Shown here in pieces: positions 33,651 through 45,399 of a DNA stretch of 64,000 bases (positions within the stretch are counted from its first letter, which is position 1; each line of letters opens with the position of its first letter). The notes under the pieces are model-generated. The model did no database searches. It was not told where the DNA came from and saw only the letters and a list, made by a program, of their open reading frames with translations. Both the position numbers and the translations under genes were made by a program. The stretch comes from Marsupella aquatica (Eukaryota; Marchantiophyta). Location: assembly GCA_973895155.1 (NCBI GenBank), contig OZ316893.1:6014001-6078000 (forward strand), read 5' to 3'.

Positions 33651-36600
33651 GTGACAGTATTTAATGTGAATCCCGTGATTTATAGAAGGAAATGTCTTGT
33701 GTGCTCTGAGATTGTTTTTTGGCTAATTAAAGGATATGATAAAACACAATATAAGTCCAATGATCATAAAACATTCCCTCCAAAAGTGTGCAAAAGTGAG
33801 TTTGTAAATGGACGCCCGCCATTTTTGGTGGGATTGATTATTATAGTAGTAGATAATACTTTTCACTTTGTAAATTTGTTTTGTTTTGGTCTGGTTTGGG
33901 GCAAGAATGTATTTGTGGGCCATAAACTCTATGCCATCTTCTCACCTCAACACTCAAGCAAGAGCCATATTGGACTCAACCAGCCCCTCTCTATGGGCCG
34001 TAGTGTGTTGTTATCGGCCCAAGAATATTCCAATTATTAGGGCGTAAAACAATAATAAAAATCATAAGTTTTAGGGTATATTTGACCTAAGAAAGTTGCA
34101 CGTGACATGGGGGTCTCCAAATAGTGAGACACCTGAGTTTTTGTATATTAGAATAAAGTAACACAAACCCCTTGCATTCTTGCAATACGTGAATCTGTGA
34201 AAAGGTACAAACTTTTCGTTTTTTTTTAATTTTTTAACATTACATTTACAGGCTGGCCTGTTGAGGAGCTCTTGTTTGTTGACTTCTTAACTGGTGGTAG
34301 TATGGTGGTAGTATGGTGGTAGTATAGTGGAAAGTGAAGAAAATAAATGTACGGTACACGTGGTGGCAATGCAGAGGTGCGGTCTCTGCACTCCTTTTTC
34401 GTTTGTCCCCTCCTTTTGCTTTTATGTAAGCCTTTTCTGTAAATTGGTACTTTAAGTTCCAGAGAACAAGGATGGAACAGAAAAGAAAAGACAAAGAGTA
34501 AAGTGAGTTTGGATTGGGGGAAACCAGTATGTGTGTCCAGCTTGTTCACCACATGTTTAGTGGATTTCATATGATATACATGCCCACGTCACGGGTTCCT
34601 GACATTGGTACCCACTGATCTTGGGTAGTTGAAATAGTGTTGGCTTGGTGGTTATGCAATATAATTATGGGTTAAATTTGAAGTTTAATTATTGTAATTA
34701 AGTTTGTAAGTGTGTCAAGGTTATTACAGAAAAACTGTAATTATAGTCATCATTGTCTCTAGAATATTGTAGTGATCTCTAGAAAAACCTAAATCTAGTC
34801 TGGCCTAATTAACCCAAAATTGGTCAATTGATTGAAAAACTCTACTAAATTGTTTTGCAATTGTGAAATCATTCCATTGTTGTGCATGATCAAAGATGAC
34901 AACTACTGGCTCATATTTTAAACTAAACCCCGGCTAAAGAATGTGCAGATTTGGGTCAGTACATAGTAGAGTTCCTCACCCATAATGCAAGCATTATGAG
35001 TTTAGCACCACTCTACTCTAGTACTTGAGGATACAGCTGTAAGTAAAGATGTTCAGTAGAATATGTGATCAAGAAGTCTACTTGCTATGTGCCCAGAACA
35101 AAATAATTTTCATCTAACTGGATAGCATTGCTTAAATAAGCACTCCTTCATATTTTAGTACACCAAATGTGAAACTCCTCAAGTAAAATAGAAATATTCT
35201 TTTAGCTATCCACCATGCAGAGATTAGTATCATTGTTTCTTTCACATGCATTTTGATGAGCTTTTGCATTGTTGTGAAGTGTCTCCAAGCAACACTGCAG
35301 GTTTAGGGTTCAGGGTTTAGCTACTATATCATAGTAGCTAAACTATCATATTACCACATTCGAATTTAAGATACCTAGGAGTTGGTCCAGAAGCAGGTTT
35401 TGTTTAATATGTGGAGTATCACACTTCTACCTCACAAGAAAAGCTCTTAAGAGTGTTGCCGACAAAGTGATTGGACAGGCTATTACTTCAAGCCAGCTGC
35501 CACAAAATTGAGACTCTTTTCATACCCAGATGCAGGCCTCGACAACTAATACTATAGTACAACCTGCTTTGAAGGTTCTTGTGTGCTTTAGTTGTGTTTA
35601 CCGTACATAGTCATGTATAACCTTGCCATCCTGGCAAATTATATGCCCTTGCCTGATTTTTGCAAATTTCAATAGCACAAGATGCAATTCCAAATCACCC
35701 ACCTACCCCCTGACCTTACCACTTAGTTGTAGTTTTTCTTTTTGCCTCAAAAGATTGAATGTTTACAGAAGTACTTACTAGTAGTTACAGACCCCCACGA
35801 CAAGTCTCTTGCAAAATCCTAGCACATCGCTGGCCACCCTAGCTTTTTCACTTTGGATCAGTGGAATGATATGCAATGGTTATATGCAATGTGGAGTTCC
35901 ACAAACAAGCCACCCTTCTCTCACAGGAGGTTATCATGAAAAAACAAGTCATATCTGACTTATCTAAAGTAGCGCCCCATCTTGGCATTTCCAAGTCCCC
36001 ATCAATTCAGAAACTATATACTATAATTGAAGCTCCAGATGTGTTATATGTACACTAAGCTATTTTACAATCAGAATGGGGATAGTCCTCAACCTCAAAG
36101 ATTTCTGAGGACTCTGGGTCTGTCTTATGACCCACTGCTTCCATCTCTCCACTGCGTTTAATCTTTTTCATTGGGCTCCAATCAAGGCTCCAAATATTTC
36201 AAATTGAAACTGAACTATCATCCAACCATCTTAGTTAGTGCAATAATAAATCAATTTTAAGTTTGGGCCAAACTAGAAAATGATTACGGGGACTTTGTGA
36301 AACCTCAAAAAAGTTTTGTGAAATCAAAGGCAGGAAGGACCACCATGTTGGACAGAGTGCTCCCATGGACCACCTAATGTCCATGTCAATTTGGGGGCCA
36401 TACCTTGATAATTAAGAGTCCTAAATAATGTTTTCATTTGCACGTGCAAGGCAACTAGAGAAGGAGACATGGCACAAGCCCAATATTTCATGTTCATACA
36501 TTAATCTAATCAAATTTTCTTCTCCTCATTTTAAGATGAAGAACTCAACCAACATGCCCAAAATTTCACTGTGACTTTGATGGAAGTGTAGCTTACCTAC

Positions 36601-38660
36601 TCCTCTAGCAGATCCCTAAAATTACAAAAAATTAAATTTATAAATATCAAATTAATACAATTAAACTTGAATTTTGAAAAATGTGTTCCAGGTGGGTTTC
36701 CAAGACAAACCTTGTCGTCCATGGGGCCTTCAAATTTAAGTTTTGTCATATAGGGATTATGAATATTATAAGCATGCCAAACACTCATAGGGTATCTCGT
36801 TTGTTTAAGTGCAAAATTGCAACAGAAGAAAATCTGAGCAAATAGGTGACTGTGCATGCCAAACTGTGTCTACGCATGTATGGGATGGGGCAGCAAGCAA
36901 AAGTATGTATGGCACTTCCAATGAAACAAGTTTAATCATGCCTTGGCATGGCATGAGTACATGGAATGAATGCATGGGAATATTACTTTACGGATTGATT
37001 AGGCCTTGACACATCATGGATCCATACACATATACTTTTTATTTACAACACTTTATCCCCTATAGGCAATGGATACCTGACAGTGAGTAGTAAATACACA
37101 TTGTGTGTATTTATACAACATCCACGCATGCATGCAATCACACACGAGTGTTCACTTTTGTCCCACACACACACCTTCACACGTGCTCACACACGAAAAT
37201 GATCTGGATGCTCCATTTAGGAAAATCTAATGGTTGAGGAATTATAGGATGATGTGGATTATTCACGGAATTTATAGATTTACCAAGGTCTCTACTGGAC
37301 CCGTAAAAAAAGGTGGGTTGGGAACAACAAATTCAGCCATGCAAGTTTGAGATTTACCCACTAATTAATTTTAATGTTTATTGAGCTTTATAGTCACTAA
37401 TTAGTAAATTTGCTTGGTATGCTCATTGAAATAATGAGTTAAGGTCTAGCAGTGGGATGGTGTGGTAGGACATTTTGGCAGGAGTAGAATGCAATTATCA
37501 CCTTTGACGGAGATGGGTTGTCACAAGATTCCGGAGTTGAGTTAGTCCTATCTCTTGGTTACCAACTGCAAATAATGCACAAACTCATTGGTGACAGGAT
37601 ACTAGGATACCTTCCAATCTCAGATCCGTAAAAGTCTAGTAGGATGTATGAACTTTCAATCGTCAATTGGGGCAGCCTCCGTTAGGGCCCAACATTGAGA
37701 ATCTCAGTTCTCTTCGGTCTTCTCAGCACCCAGTTGTGTACGTGCCCTCCTTCCTCTGCTTTGTTGATCGGCGCACACTTCCTTGTGCTTGTAACTTTTC
37801 AGTTTCTCTCTTGCGTTCTGCGTCTCTTTCTCTATGGAGAGTAGTTTCTAAATGGACCTCAGTTATGTGTGATCTTTCTTGATGGCTCAGGCTTCTCACA
37901 GTTCTTCCCTGACCCTAGTGGTTACGAGAGGTCCTCTTGCATGAAGATGGTTGTTGAGTGAGTTTGGGTGCGATTCTGGATGTCCGTCGCTGCGGCTAGC
38001 GAGCACGTAGTACACCGTTGAATGTGAGTAAATCTATAAGTTCACGAAAGTTCTCCAAGATGGAAATTAATCTTATATGATATACCGTATGTAATGTAAT
38101 GTAAGTCTCCAACAGTACATGGAAAGATAGACTCGGATACACGTAATGGACTTCTCGTGACATGTTGGACCTATCCATGAGTGGTGTTGCATGAGTGGCG
38201 ATGCCTAAAACGATAATACAACTTTACGAACACATAGCACCTACTCATGGCAACATGTGAACAGATAAAAATTTTGAAGCTGCTATATGGTGAATCCAAC
38301 TCTCATGTTTTGTCTTATTCATATTTGTGTATCATGAATTTTTATTTGAATGTACCTTAACAAGGGGCATCCTTTGTATCACATAGACTTTTAATTCATT
38401 TTTGGACCCCCTTTAAATTTTTAGTATTCTATAGTGTTTTGAATTTATTTTGGCAGCCCCCTTAATTTATATAGTTTGTAAACTTTGTTAAGTCCTAGAG
38501 AGAAACTAATGGCTTCATTTTCTACCGCTTTTAAGTATACTCATGAGTGAGAGGAATGATTCTAAGAAATGTCAGCACATCCTGTGTTAAGCTCCCCTTG
38601 TGGCTTTCTTTCCTAAGTTTATGGTTTTTATTAAATAAGAGTCATTAATAAAACACACTG
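33651..38660. other. Long AT-rich intergenic stretch
   Basis: I see no supported gene. Small items are a 'ggtggtagtat' triple repeat at 34291-34327, 'gtttagggttcagggttt' telomere-like wording near 35300, and a CA-rich stretch at 37130-37190. Short frames such as 33651-34040 and 37667-37882 lack motifs. Confidence 0.5.
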
Positions 38661-38666
38661 AAATAC

Positions 38667-38872
38667 GTGCACAACTTGAATAATCTTTGTGTATAAAATT
38701 ATACTTTCCATTGGTCACTATGTGCTTTTATTGCATGTGCTTTGTTTATATTATTTGATTTCATTGTGCACAACTCGTAGCAACTTTGTGTAATAAAATT
38801 GTACTTTCTATTAGTCACTGTGCTTTTATTGCATGTACTTTATTTATATTATTTGATTTCATTCACATTTAA
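38667..38872 (+). repeat. Two tandem ~115-bp AT-rich repeats
   Basis: 'cttttattgcatgt' followed by 'atattatttgatttcatt' occurs twice, with matching upstream 'tactttcYattRgtcact'. Confidence 0.75.
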
Positions 38873-38909
38873 TAGTCTTACTCTTTAATTTTGTCCACTT
38901 AATATCACT

Positions 38910-39055
38910 ACAAGACAAAAAGTAAAGCATGTTCCAGACAAAAAGTAAAGCATGTTCCAGGATGAGCATGCTATATATATATAGCATGCTATATAGCAAA
39001 TCATATGTGATGAGCATGCATATATAGCATGCTATATAGCAAATCATATGTGAGC
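38910..39055. repeat. Short tandem duplications around a perfect 24-bp palindrome
   Basis: 'aagtaaagcatgttccag' occurs twice in a row, and 'tagcaaatcatatgtga' occurs twice. Bases 38966-38989 form a perfect palindrome: GCATGCTA on one side, TAGCATGC on the other, with a TA core between them. Confidence 0.8.
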
Positions 39056-39237
39056 ATTCATTGGCCGTTAAATGGCTCGAAACTTGTTTTTATCTTCTGT
39101 GCGAATCTTGAACACATAAGGTAACTCAGTACCCTACCAGACTCCTCAATCCTTTTCAGTTGCACTTCCTGGTCTCTCAGGTGGGGTTCCCTCTCCACTT
39201 TTCCCTTACATTTTAATAAGCACTCAGTTTTTATTAA

Positions 39238-39960
39238 TTGGTGACATCGGACTCGGATTCACCGTCATTCGACGTTGCGGTGTCAATATGTGATTCAAAA
39301 CGTTTGCCTATCCACCCACAGAACTTACCAAGAATGTCAGTGAGGGTTATTCCATCCGTGAGTAAACATGACTTCATCTTCTGTTACCTCGGTTGCTCTG
39401 GTCGAGGCTTGCATGTGGAGGCAAGTTCTCAGTTGAAGACTATTTTGCACACAGAAAAACAGATTGCCTTAGTCAAGTTGTCCAAATATCCATTCTGGTT
39501 GTTTGTTCCTGACAAGTACAACGAGTTCATTCAGTGGAGATGTACACAAGCGAAAGGATGGGCACAGCTGGTGCGCAAAGGTTTCCCAAGGCCTTCGACC
39601 ATTTGGAATTTAGCGATTATGTCTTTCCTCGAATATCTAATTATTACACTCGGGTTTCAGATTACTCGTAACCCAATTATATGGAACATGGCGGCCTTTT
39701 GCGTGCTAATTATATACAGACACTCTCTTCCACAATCTGTCGATGCCAACTAATTTGGCGACCCGGTGAAGAAAGGGGAAAATGTCCAACAAATCGACTA
39801 AATCAGGCAGCACTTTCCTCCAAAATGCGGAAACCGCAGAGTCTGAAGCCGACATTTCCAATTGAAGGGCCACAGCTCTTTGATTTTGCCCGACCCCTTC
39901 GCTGCTGGTGTTTTCTGTCTGCCAGAAGTCCCCACCTGTGTCATTGGTTAGAAAGTCACA
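39238..39960 (+). other. Possible gypsy LTR-end and gag-start remnant
   Basis: A frame of 171 codons (39238-39753, opening with TTG rather than ATG) ends near 'tttggcgacccggtgaag' (about 39757-39774). That resembles primer-binding-site regions of plant gypsy elements. About 10 bases on, ATG opens a short Ser/Lys-rich frame (39781 on) that soon stops. I found no matching second LTR, so this may be a relic or coincidence. The 171-codon frame has no motif I recognise, though its end is hydrophobic. Confidence 0.2.
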
Positions 39961-40668
39961 TTTAGAATGTAAAAGGATCTTAACCATTATCCTGTCACTT
40001 GTGGACACTATCTCCTGCCTACAGGTTGGCATGTCATTAGTATAATTAGTTGAATGTACGGACAATAAACTGTGCACTCATTCACATCATTGCTGCTTAC
40101 CAAAACCAAAGGTGAAAGATCTTGACCTAGCTAACAGCTCTAACCAATTTCAGCAGCAGTTGCAACACTATTTGTCCCTTGTAATAGAAGAAACACCAAA
40201 CCTAGAACCATAACCATCTTGATGGACAGAAACTATACCTTCATAAAGTCCGGCATCACTTGCTTTAAATTCAGTGCACTGTACTTTCATCCTCACTGCT
40301 CTAATCACTCCGAGCAAAATCCGATTGACCTGTCATTCCCACCAGCTACTACTTAAATGAACGGTCCCAAAGTATTAGGTTGAGGAATATGGTTATTCAA
40401 GATGACCCAATTTTGACAGGACAGAAATAGAGGTGTACCTAAGAGTTAGTCATATGCCTTCAATCAGTATATGTTATCCACATTCCCCACCCTGAGAGGG
40501 AGCTGGCTGGACTTATAAAGGTGCCAGTGAAACAAATAGAACATCTTCTATATCCACTCACAGGCAAAGAAATAACCAACTCCCCAAAACGTAGGATACA
40601 CCTCTCCCTTGCCACTCAGTAACATGGCACGAAGGACCACTCGACTCTTAAGACTCATTTTCTTGTCC

Positions 40669-43600
40669 TTACAAGGAACGAAATATCTTATGTATGGCAG
40701 AGATCTATTTCACATAAAATAATGGAAACGATACACAAACCTCATCGGTATTCTGATGCATTACAAGGTGGCCGCCATGCAATTCAATCATACGTGAAAC
40801 TGGGTCCAGCTTCTTGGCAAGACTGCGCGCATGCTCGACTTGGGCAATGACATCCCCCCTATTTCGAAGCAGATCCAACGTCAGCGAGAATCAGCGGGCG
40901 ACTACAGCTAATACAGGTGATTAACAAGATTGAGACATCCAAACAAAGACCTTACTCACACCGTAGAAAACAGGGAACAACAATCAAGGTATGTAGACAA
41001 GAGATTACAAATAGAGAGTATCAAATAAGAAACTGGTGGATGCAAACTAATAATAGGTACTTACTACCAACGTTTGGGTCTACGCGTGAAGTCTATCTGA
41101 TGTATCCTTGAAGCCTACCGCACATCAAATTCAGCACAAAGAAACGCCCAGCGAGGTGGAATAATAAATAATACCTGCCGTGTACCACAGCGACTATAAT
41201 ACCAGCAGATCGAATTGTAGCAAGCTCGTCTGAGCTTAAACTGTGATTCCAACACGCTGAGGCTTGCCCTTCTAGCCCATATCTTGGTTGCATCCCTCCA
41301 TGCAAAATGTTCCTCACGTACTCCTGGGTACAACCAAATTTCCTAAAGTAAGGCAACAAAGTCCACAATCACAGAACCCCGACTATCAAATTAGCAATCC
41401 TAATGGTGTCCTCATCAAAGGCCATCTCCCCCGCCACCTCCCTAGTTACTGGGATGTAACCTACGAACATTGGCGACAAGCGCCAAGGTGGTGACCAGCA
41501 GAGTTACCACCAAGTGTCCGCCTTTGTGAATCGAGGCTCCAGAACCAGTCTTAGAGACGCACTAAGTTTTGCACCTACTCCTTCAACTTGTCACCTGCCT
41601 TGACCTTGTACTGTACACCAGATGCGGAAAATGACAAAGCACACCCTACACCGTCAGTTAAATGAAATGCAAACAATCAAAAAAAGGACAACAGACTGTG
41701 GCAGCTTACCTTGAACAGCAGTGCCCTTCTGTTTGTCTCACCCACAGCTGCTTCCAAATAGTCCTGTCCAATGAAGAAAGAAACTCTACATGTCAACAAC
41801 ACAAGATAGAACTGTCCTCTCAGAGCACTGCGTTAATCTCAGAATTTGATGCTCCATGAAAGGAATAGAAGACATCGCAGTGTCCCTTACTATAAGCTAG
41901 CAGGCAGTTAACTTCCCCCTGACCAACAAATAAATTCAAATTTCATAGCGAAAACCTTAAGAGTAGCATGACAACACGAAAGTTTCAATCTACAGCTGCT
42001 CTATTCTGAGTACTCACATCAGTGTAATGAGTCTCCAAGTCAACAGCAGACCTTTCCTCCGGGGTCTTTGCACGATAAATTCTGTAAAGGATTGAAATTG
42101 ATCGTCGATTGAGCTGCACATACACCAACCAAAAGGCTTTCAACAGCGTCCTTCAGCATTTCAACCATGCCTAGCCTGCCAGACACTGATCATTAAGGGC
42201 CTTGGCTAGTCAAAAACAGGATTTTTCAGCCATGCACATTGACCTTCTGAGTACCGACCTGCACTTAATTTACATTTCCCTCCCACGCTTCAAAGATTCT
42301 GCACTGTTATTTTCTGGTGAAGTTTTTAGGAAGAAATTCATGTGACATTGTTTCAACTGTTCATAAGGACCTTGTCCGACAAATTAATAATCCCCAAACA
42401 AACTACACTCCATCCAAGCCAACAGATCTTCCCAGAGGAAGTACCAAACAAGCATGCGCCTTCCTGATCAGACGTTAACGTAAGCTTAGTTCTTTCGAAC
42501 TTAGTGCTTGAGTGCGTCAACACAAAGAGTCGCTACCTTTGGTAAACATTGGTAGCCTCCTCCAGTGACACCTATCAGTGTCAGAGAAGACAAACGGCGG
42601 GGTGCCACAGCCGCGAGCTTACATGCGATCATACCACCTGCGAATTCGTGACAATCCGAAGGCAAACTACTCAGTCTTTGTCTCAGTCAGGTTAGCCACG
42701 GCTACTGGAAGTGCCAAGTATAGGTCGGAAAGCACGATCAGACCACCCAATCACGCATGAAAGGACAATAGCACATACCCATGGAATGCCCACAAACGTG
42801 AGCTTTCTCCCAGCCTAGGTGATCCAGCAGTGCCAGAGCATCCAGCGCCATCGTTTTGGTCCTGAATCGAGAAGGAACAACCAGCAATCAGCTACAACAG
42901 GATGCCCCCTTTCAAAAACTTTGCAACAATGGGAAAGCTACCGATCCATCGTTGGGGTTAACACAAAATCATAGATGAGTAGCAAATGAAAGGTCAATTA
43001 AAGCAATCGCTTACGTGTAGTGAGACCTGTGTTCCGGAATAAAACTCTTCCCAACGCCTCGATTATCGAAAGTGCAGACTTCGATTCCATTTCCGATATC
43101 TTCTCTTATGTTCCCCCTCTCGCTGCCGCTACTGTCCCCCATGCAGGACGAGAGAAGCCCATCCTCCTCCGAAAACAACGTTTCGTGACTCTCTGAGCAG
43201 TTATCGTCCGCTCCCCTGTTTCCGATCTCTACGTCCTCCTCTTCCTCTTCGTGAGGTATGTCCGTGCCACAAAGACCCTTCACTTGTGGGCCCCAAGATT
43301 GATGGTTCCCTGCCAAACCTGGTCATTACAACGGCATCCAACACCGCCTTGTCAGTGAGAACTTCAAATTCACACTTTAGCATATTCGAGGTCCAGACCT
43401 TTATTATTGACTGCGTTCATCTCTTTTTGGTTATCCTCGGATTGCAAGCAGACTTGTGAGCTCGTGCAGGCAAAAGAATTTATTTAGTGTTGCAACCGAC
43501 TCACTAAGAAGGGTATTCGTACTATACCATCCGGGTTCCTCTTCAGAGATCTCTTATGTTGACTTGAAGAAGAGGAATGTCAACCGATCACGCAGGGCAG

Positions 43601-44934
43601 AGTATACTCTAGATGGTGCGAGTTTGAGGCCCACGAATGAGAATATCCATGGCTTTACCCTCCGGATTTTGCTGCCTGCTGTTCCAGCTCTGCTTCGTAT
43701 TATTGCCGTCGATTTCATGAGTGGATAGAAAAGGAGAGGCAGGCAGCCGATGGGTGGCCTCCTCTGGTCCTACAAACGTGGGAATTGACATTTACTTGAT
43801 TGACCACAAACTCGGACTTGTGTTGTGCTGGTCTAAAGTTGACATGTGAGCGGGCTCTAATTGATTGACCATCCGGTACACCCTCGCAAAAGTTCGCATT
43901 AGTTCCTATTCATGGAATTCAACAACATTTTCGCCGTCGATGGACAATTGTATGAAATCGGTACGAGAACAGGTTCTTGGACTAAAAGGAATTTCATTAA
44001 GCTTATGCATACTTGTTCTCTTAGAATGCAGAGTTCTGCCGTCCATCTCTCGTGTCCTCACTCCAGAGAAGGACCCTCGTAGCCATTCCCTGGACTCTGA
44101 CGTTGACTTACACAGAGACGCTCTCCATGTGTCTCTGTCATCGCGTGGGTGACCATCGCCATTCAAATGACATCCTGCCAGAAATGGGTTTGCTGATGTA
44201 ATCTTCACTCACTAGTCATCCAATTAGCTCTGGATTTGTATTCAAAGGCAAAGGATAGCATCCTCTGTATTGTTAACAGTAACCTGATAATCTGCTCTAG
44301 ATCTTCTCTGACCGCACATGTCTTCCAGATCATCATTTTGACATCCGGTGCCCACAAAGGAACAAAATACCTGCAAATGAGCGGGTGCACAGGGATGGCA
44401 CATCGCACCCATAATCGATCATGTACAAGAGGTCCTTCGTGCAGAAAGTACTGCATGCTTATCTAGCTTTCACTTGACATTTGGAACCTACAACAGAAAT
44501 GCACTGAAATACTCCAAGCCCAAGGCTGGATAATCTCACCTGTAATCCAAAAGACTTCTGAGGAATTCAACTCACTGACCATGCCAAACAACAGAAGAAT
44601 TGGGATTAAGTCAACACAACCTGCCCTCAGATTGGCCACTGGTCATCCTACCCTCTTCTACAACATCGCTCGGATTGCGCTCACTGACACATACATTCAG
44701 TTGGTACTTCAGATCTTACTTCAGAAAATCATCAAATTACCTACAGAATTCTTCTCAGAAAGATGGATCGAGGATGTCACCTATAATCATCAAAACTTTG
44801 GTAGGTCCGTGGCCGTATCGCTGATAAAAAATGCTGAAACTTTCTTCATCCTTAGACCACTCAGTCACCCCCTTGGATCCATCTGTACTCACGATTGTTT
44901 CCGCTTTGGATGTTCCAATCTTACAGTATGGCAT
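40669..44934 (-). CDS. Alpha/beta-hydrolase fold protein, nine exons
   Basis: Minus-strand exons are 44934-44781, 43318-43015, 42861-42779, 42637-42537, 42113-42018, 41763-41710, 41323-41175, 40858-40741 and 40704-40669. All borders are GT-AG, phases chain correctly, and the total is 1,095 nt, 364 aa. The fold is read from the oxyanion-type segment (LMIIGLAGNHQSWGPQ), FDNRGVGKS, the nucleophile elbow GHSMG (Ser179), the acid in GDVIAQ (Asp316) and the base in LHGGHLV (His344). The triad is therefore complete. Family members are serine-type hydrolases or related enzymes; the substrate cannot be told here. No signal peptide is evident in MPYCKIGTSK, suggesting a cytosolic protein. The least certain parts are the last 36-nt exon, which ends at TAA, and the exon at 40858, which follows an A-rich rather than T-rich tract. 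Intron 1 is 1,462 bp. Confidence 0.88.
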
Positions 44935-45037
44935 TCTCACCCTTTTCTTCACGAAATTGACCTGCTCTTCCTCTTGCAGCGGTAAAATTGCACACAGGAA
45001 ATTGCTTCCTCTCCTCCTGCCCTTTCTGCTCCTCCTC

Positions 45038-45382
45038 TTAGTTTCTGTTACATAGACTTGTTGCCGTCCTTGTGATTTCTTCTACCATCACACTTCTGAT
45101 TTCTTCTCCTCCAGCCTCTCCAGGACAAAATTGCTCTATGTTTACATCCAATGCGGTCTCTGCCGCCTGCAATTCCAGTGTCACTGGCGCTCCCGAGAAG
45201 CTCGTTCTAGTGACGATGCTCTTAGATTCTGTGAGTGCTTGAAGATCGTTAAAGTTCTGGTCAGTCGCCTTTAGCACAGCCTGAAGGTACTGCGAGAGGA
45301 GCTCATATGTTGGAGCTGGATGGAGAATCTGAAAAAAGCTCCACTGTGGAATCACGACAGACATAAGACCGCGGCTGGGCAT
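45038..45382 (-). other. Open frame of 114 codons upstream of the hydrolase gene
   Basis: ATG at 45382 on the minus strand opens 114 codons (MPSRGLMSVVIPQW...), ending 103 bases before the hydrolase start codon. Composition looks protein-like and acidic toward the end, but I recognise no family. It could be an upstream frame in the hydrolase leader, a separate small gene, or chance. A plus-strand frame starts only about 15 bases away, at 45397, and is even less convincing. Confidence 0.25.
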
Positions 45383-45399
45383 CAAAACTTAATAATATG

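Noticed and set aside
41115-41333. Alternative minus frame over hydrolase exon 7
   Set aside because: It lacks family features, while the other frame reads GQASACWNHS and VVHGR in the expected place.
42130-42175. Possible extra hydrolase exon on the minus strand (GMVEMLKDAVESL)
   Set aside because: It cannot be joined in phase to both neighbours, whereas joining 42537 directly to 42113 gives a correct frame.
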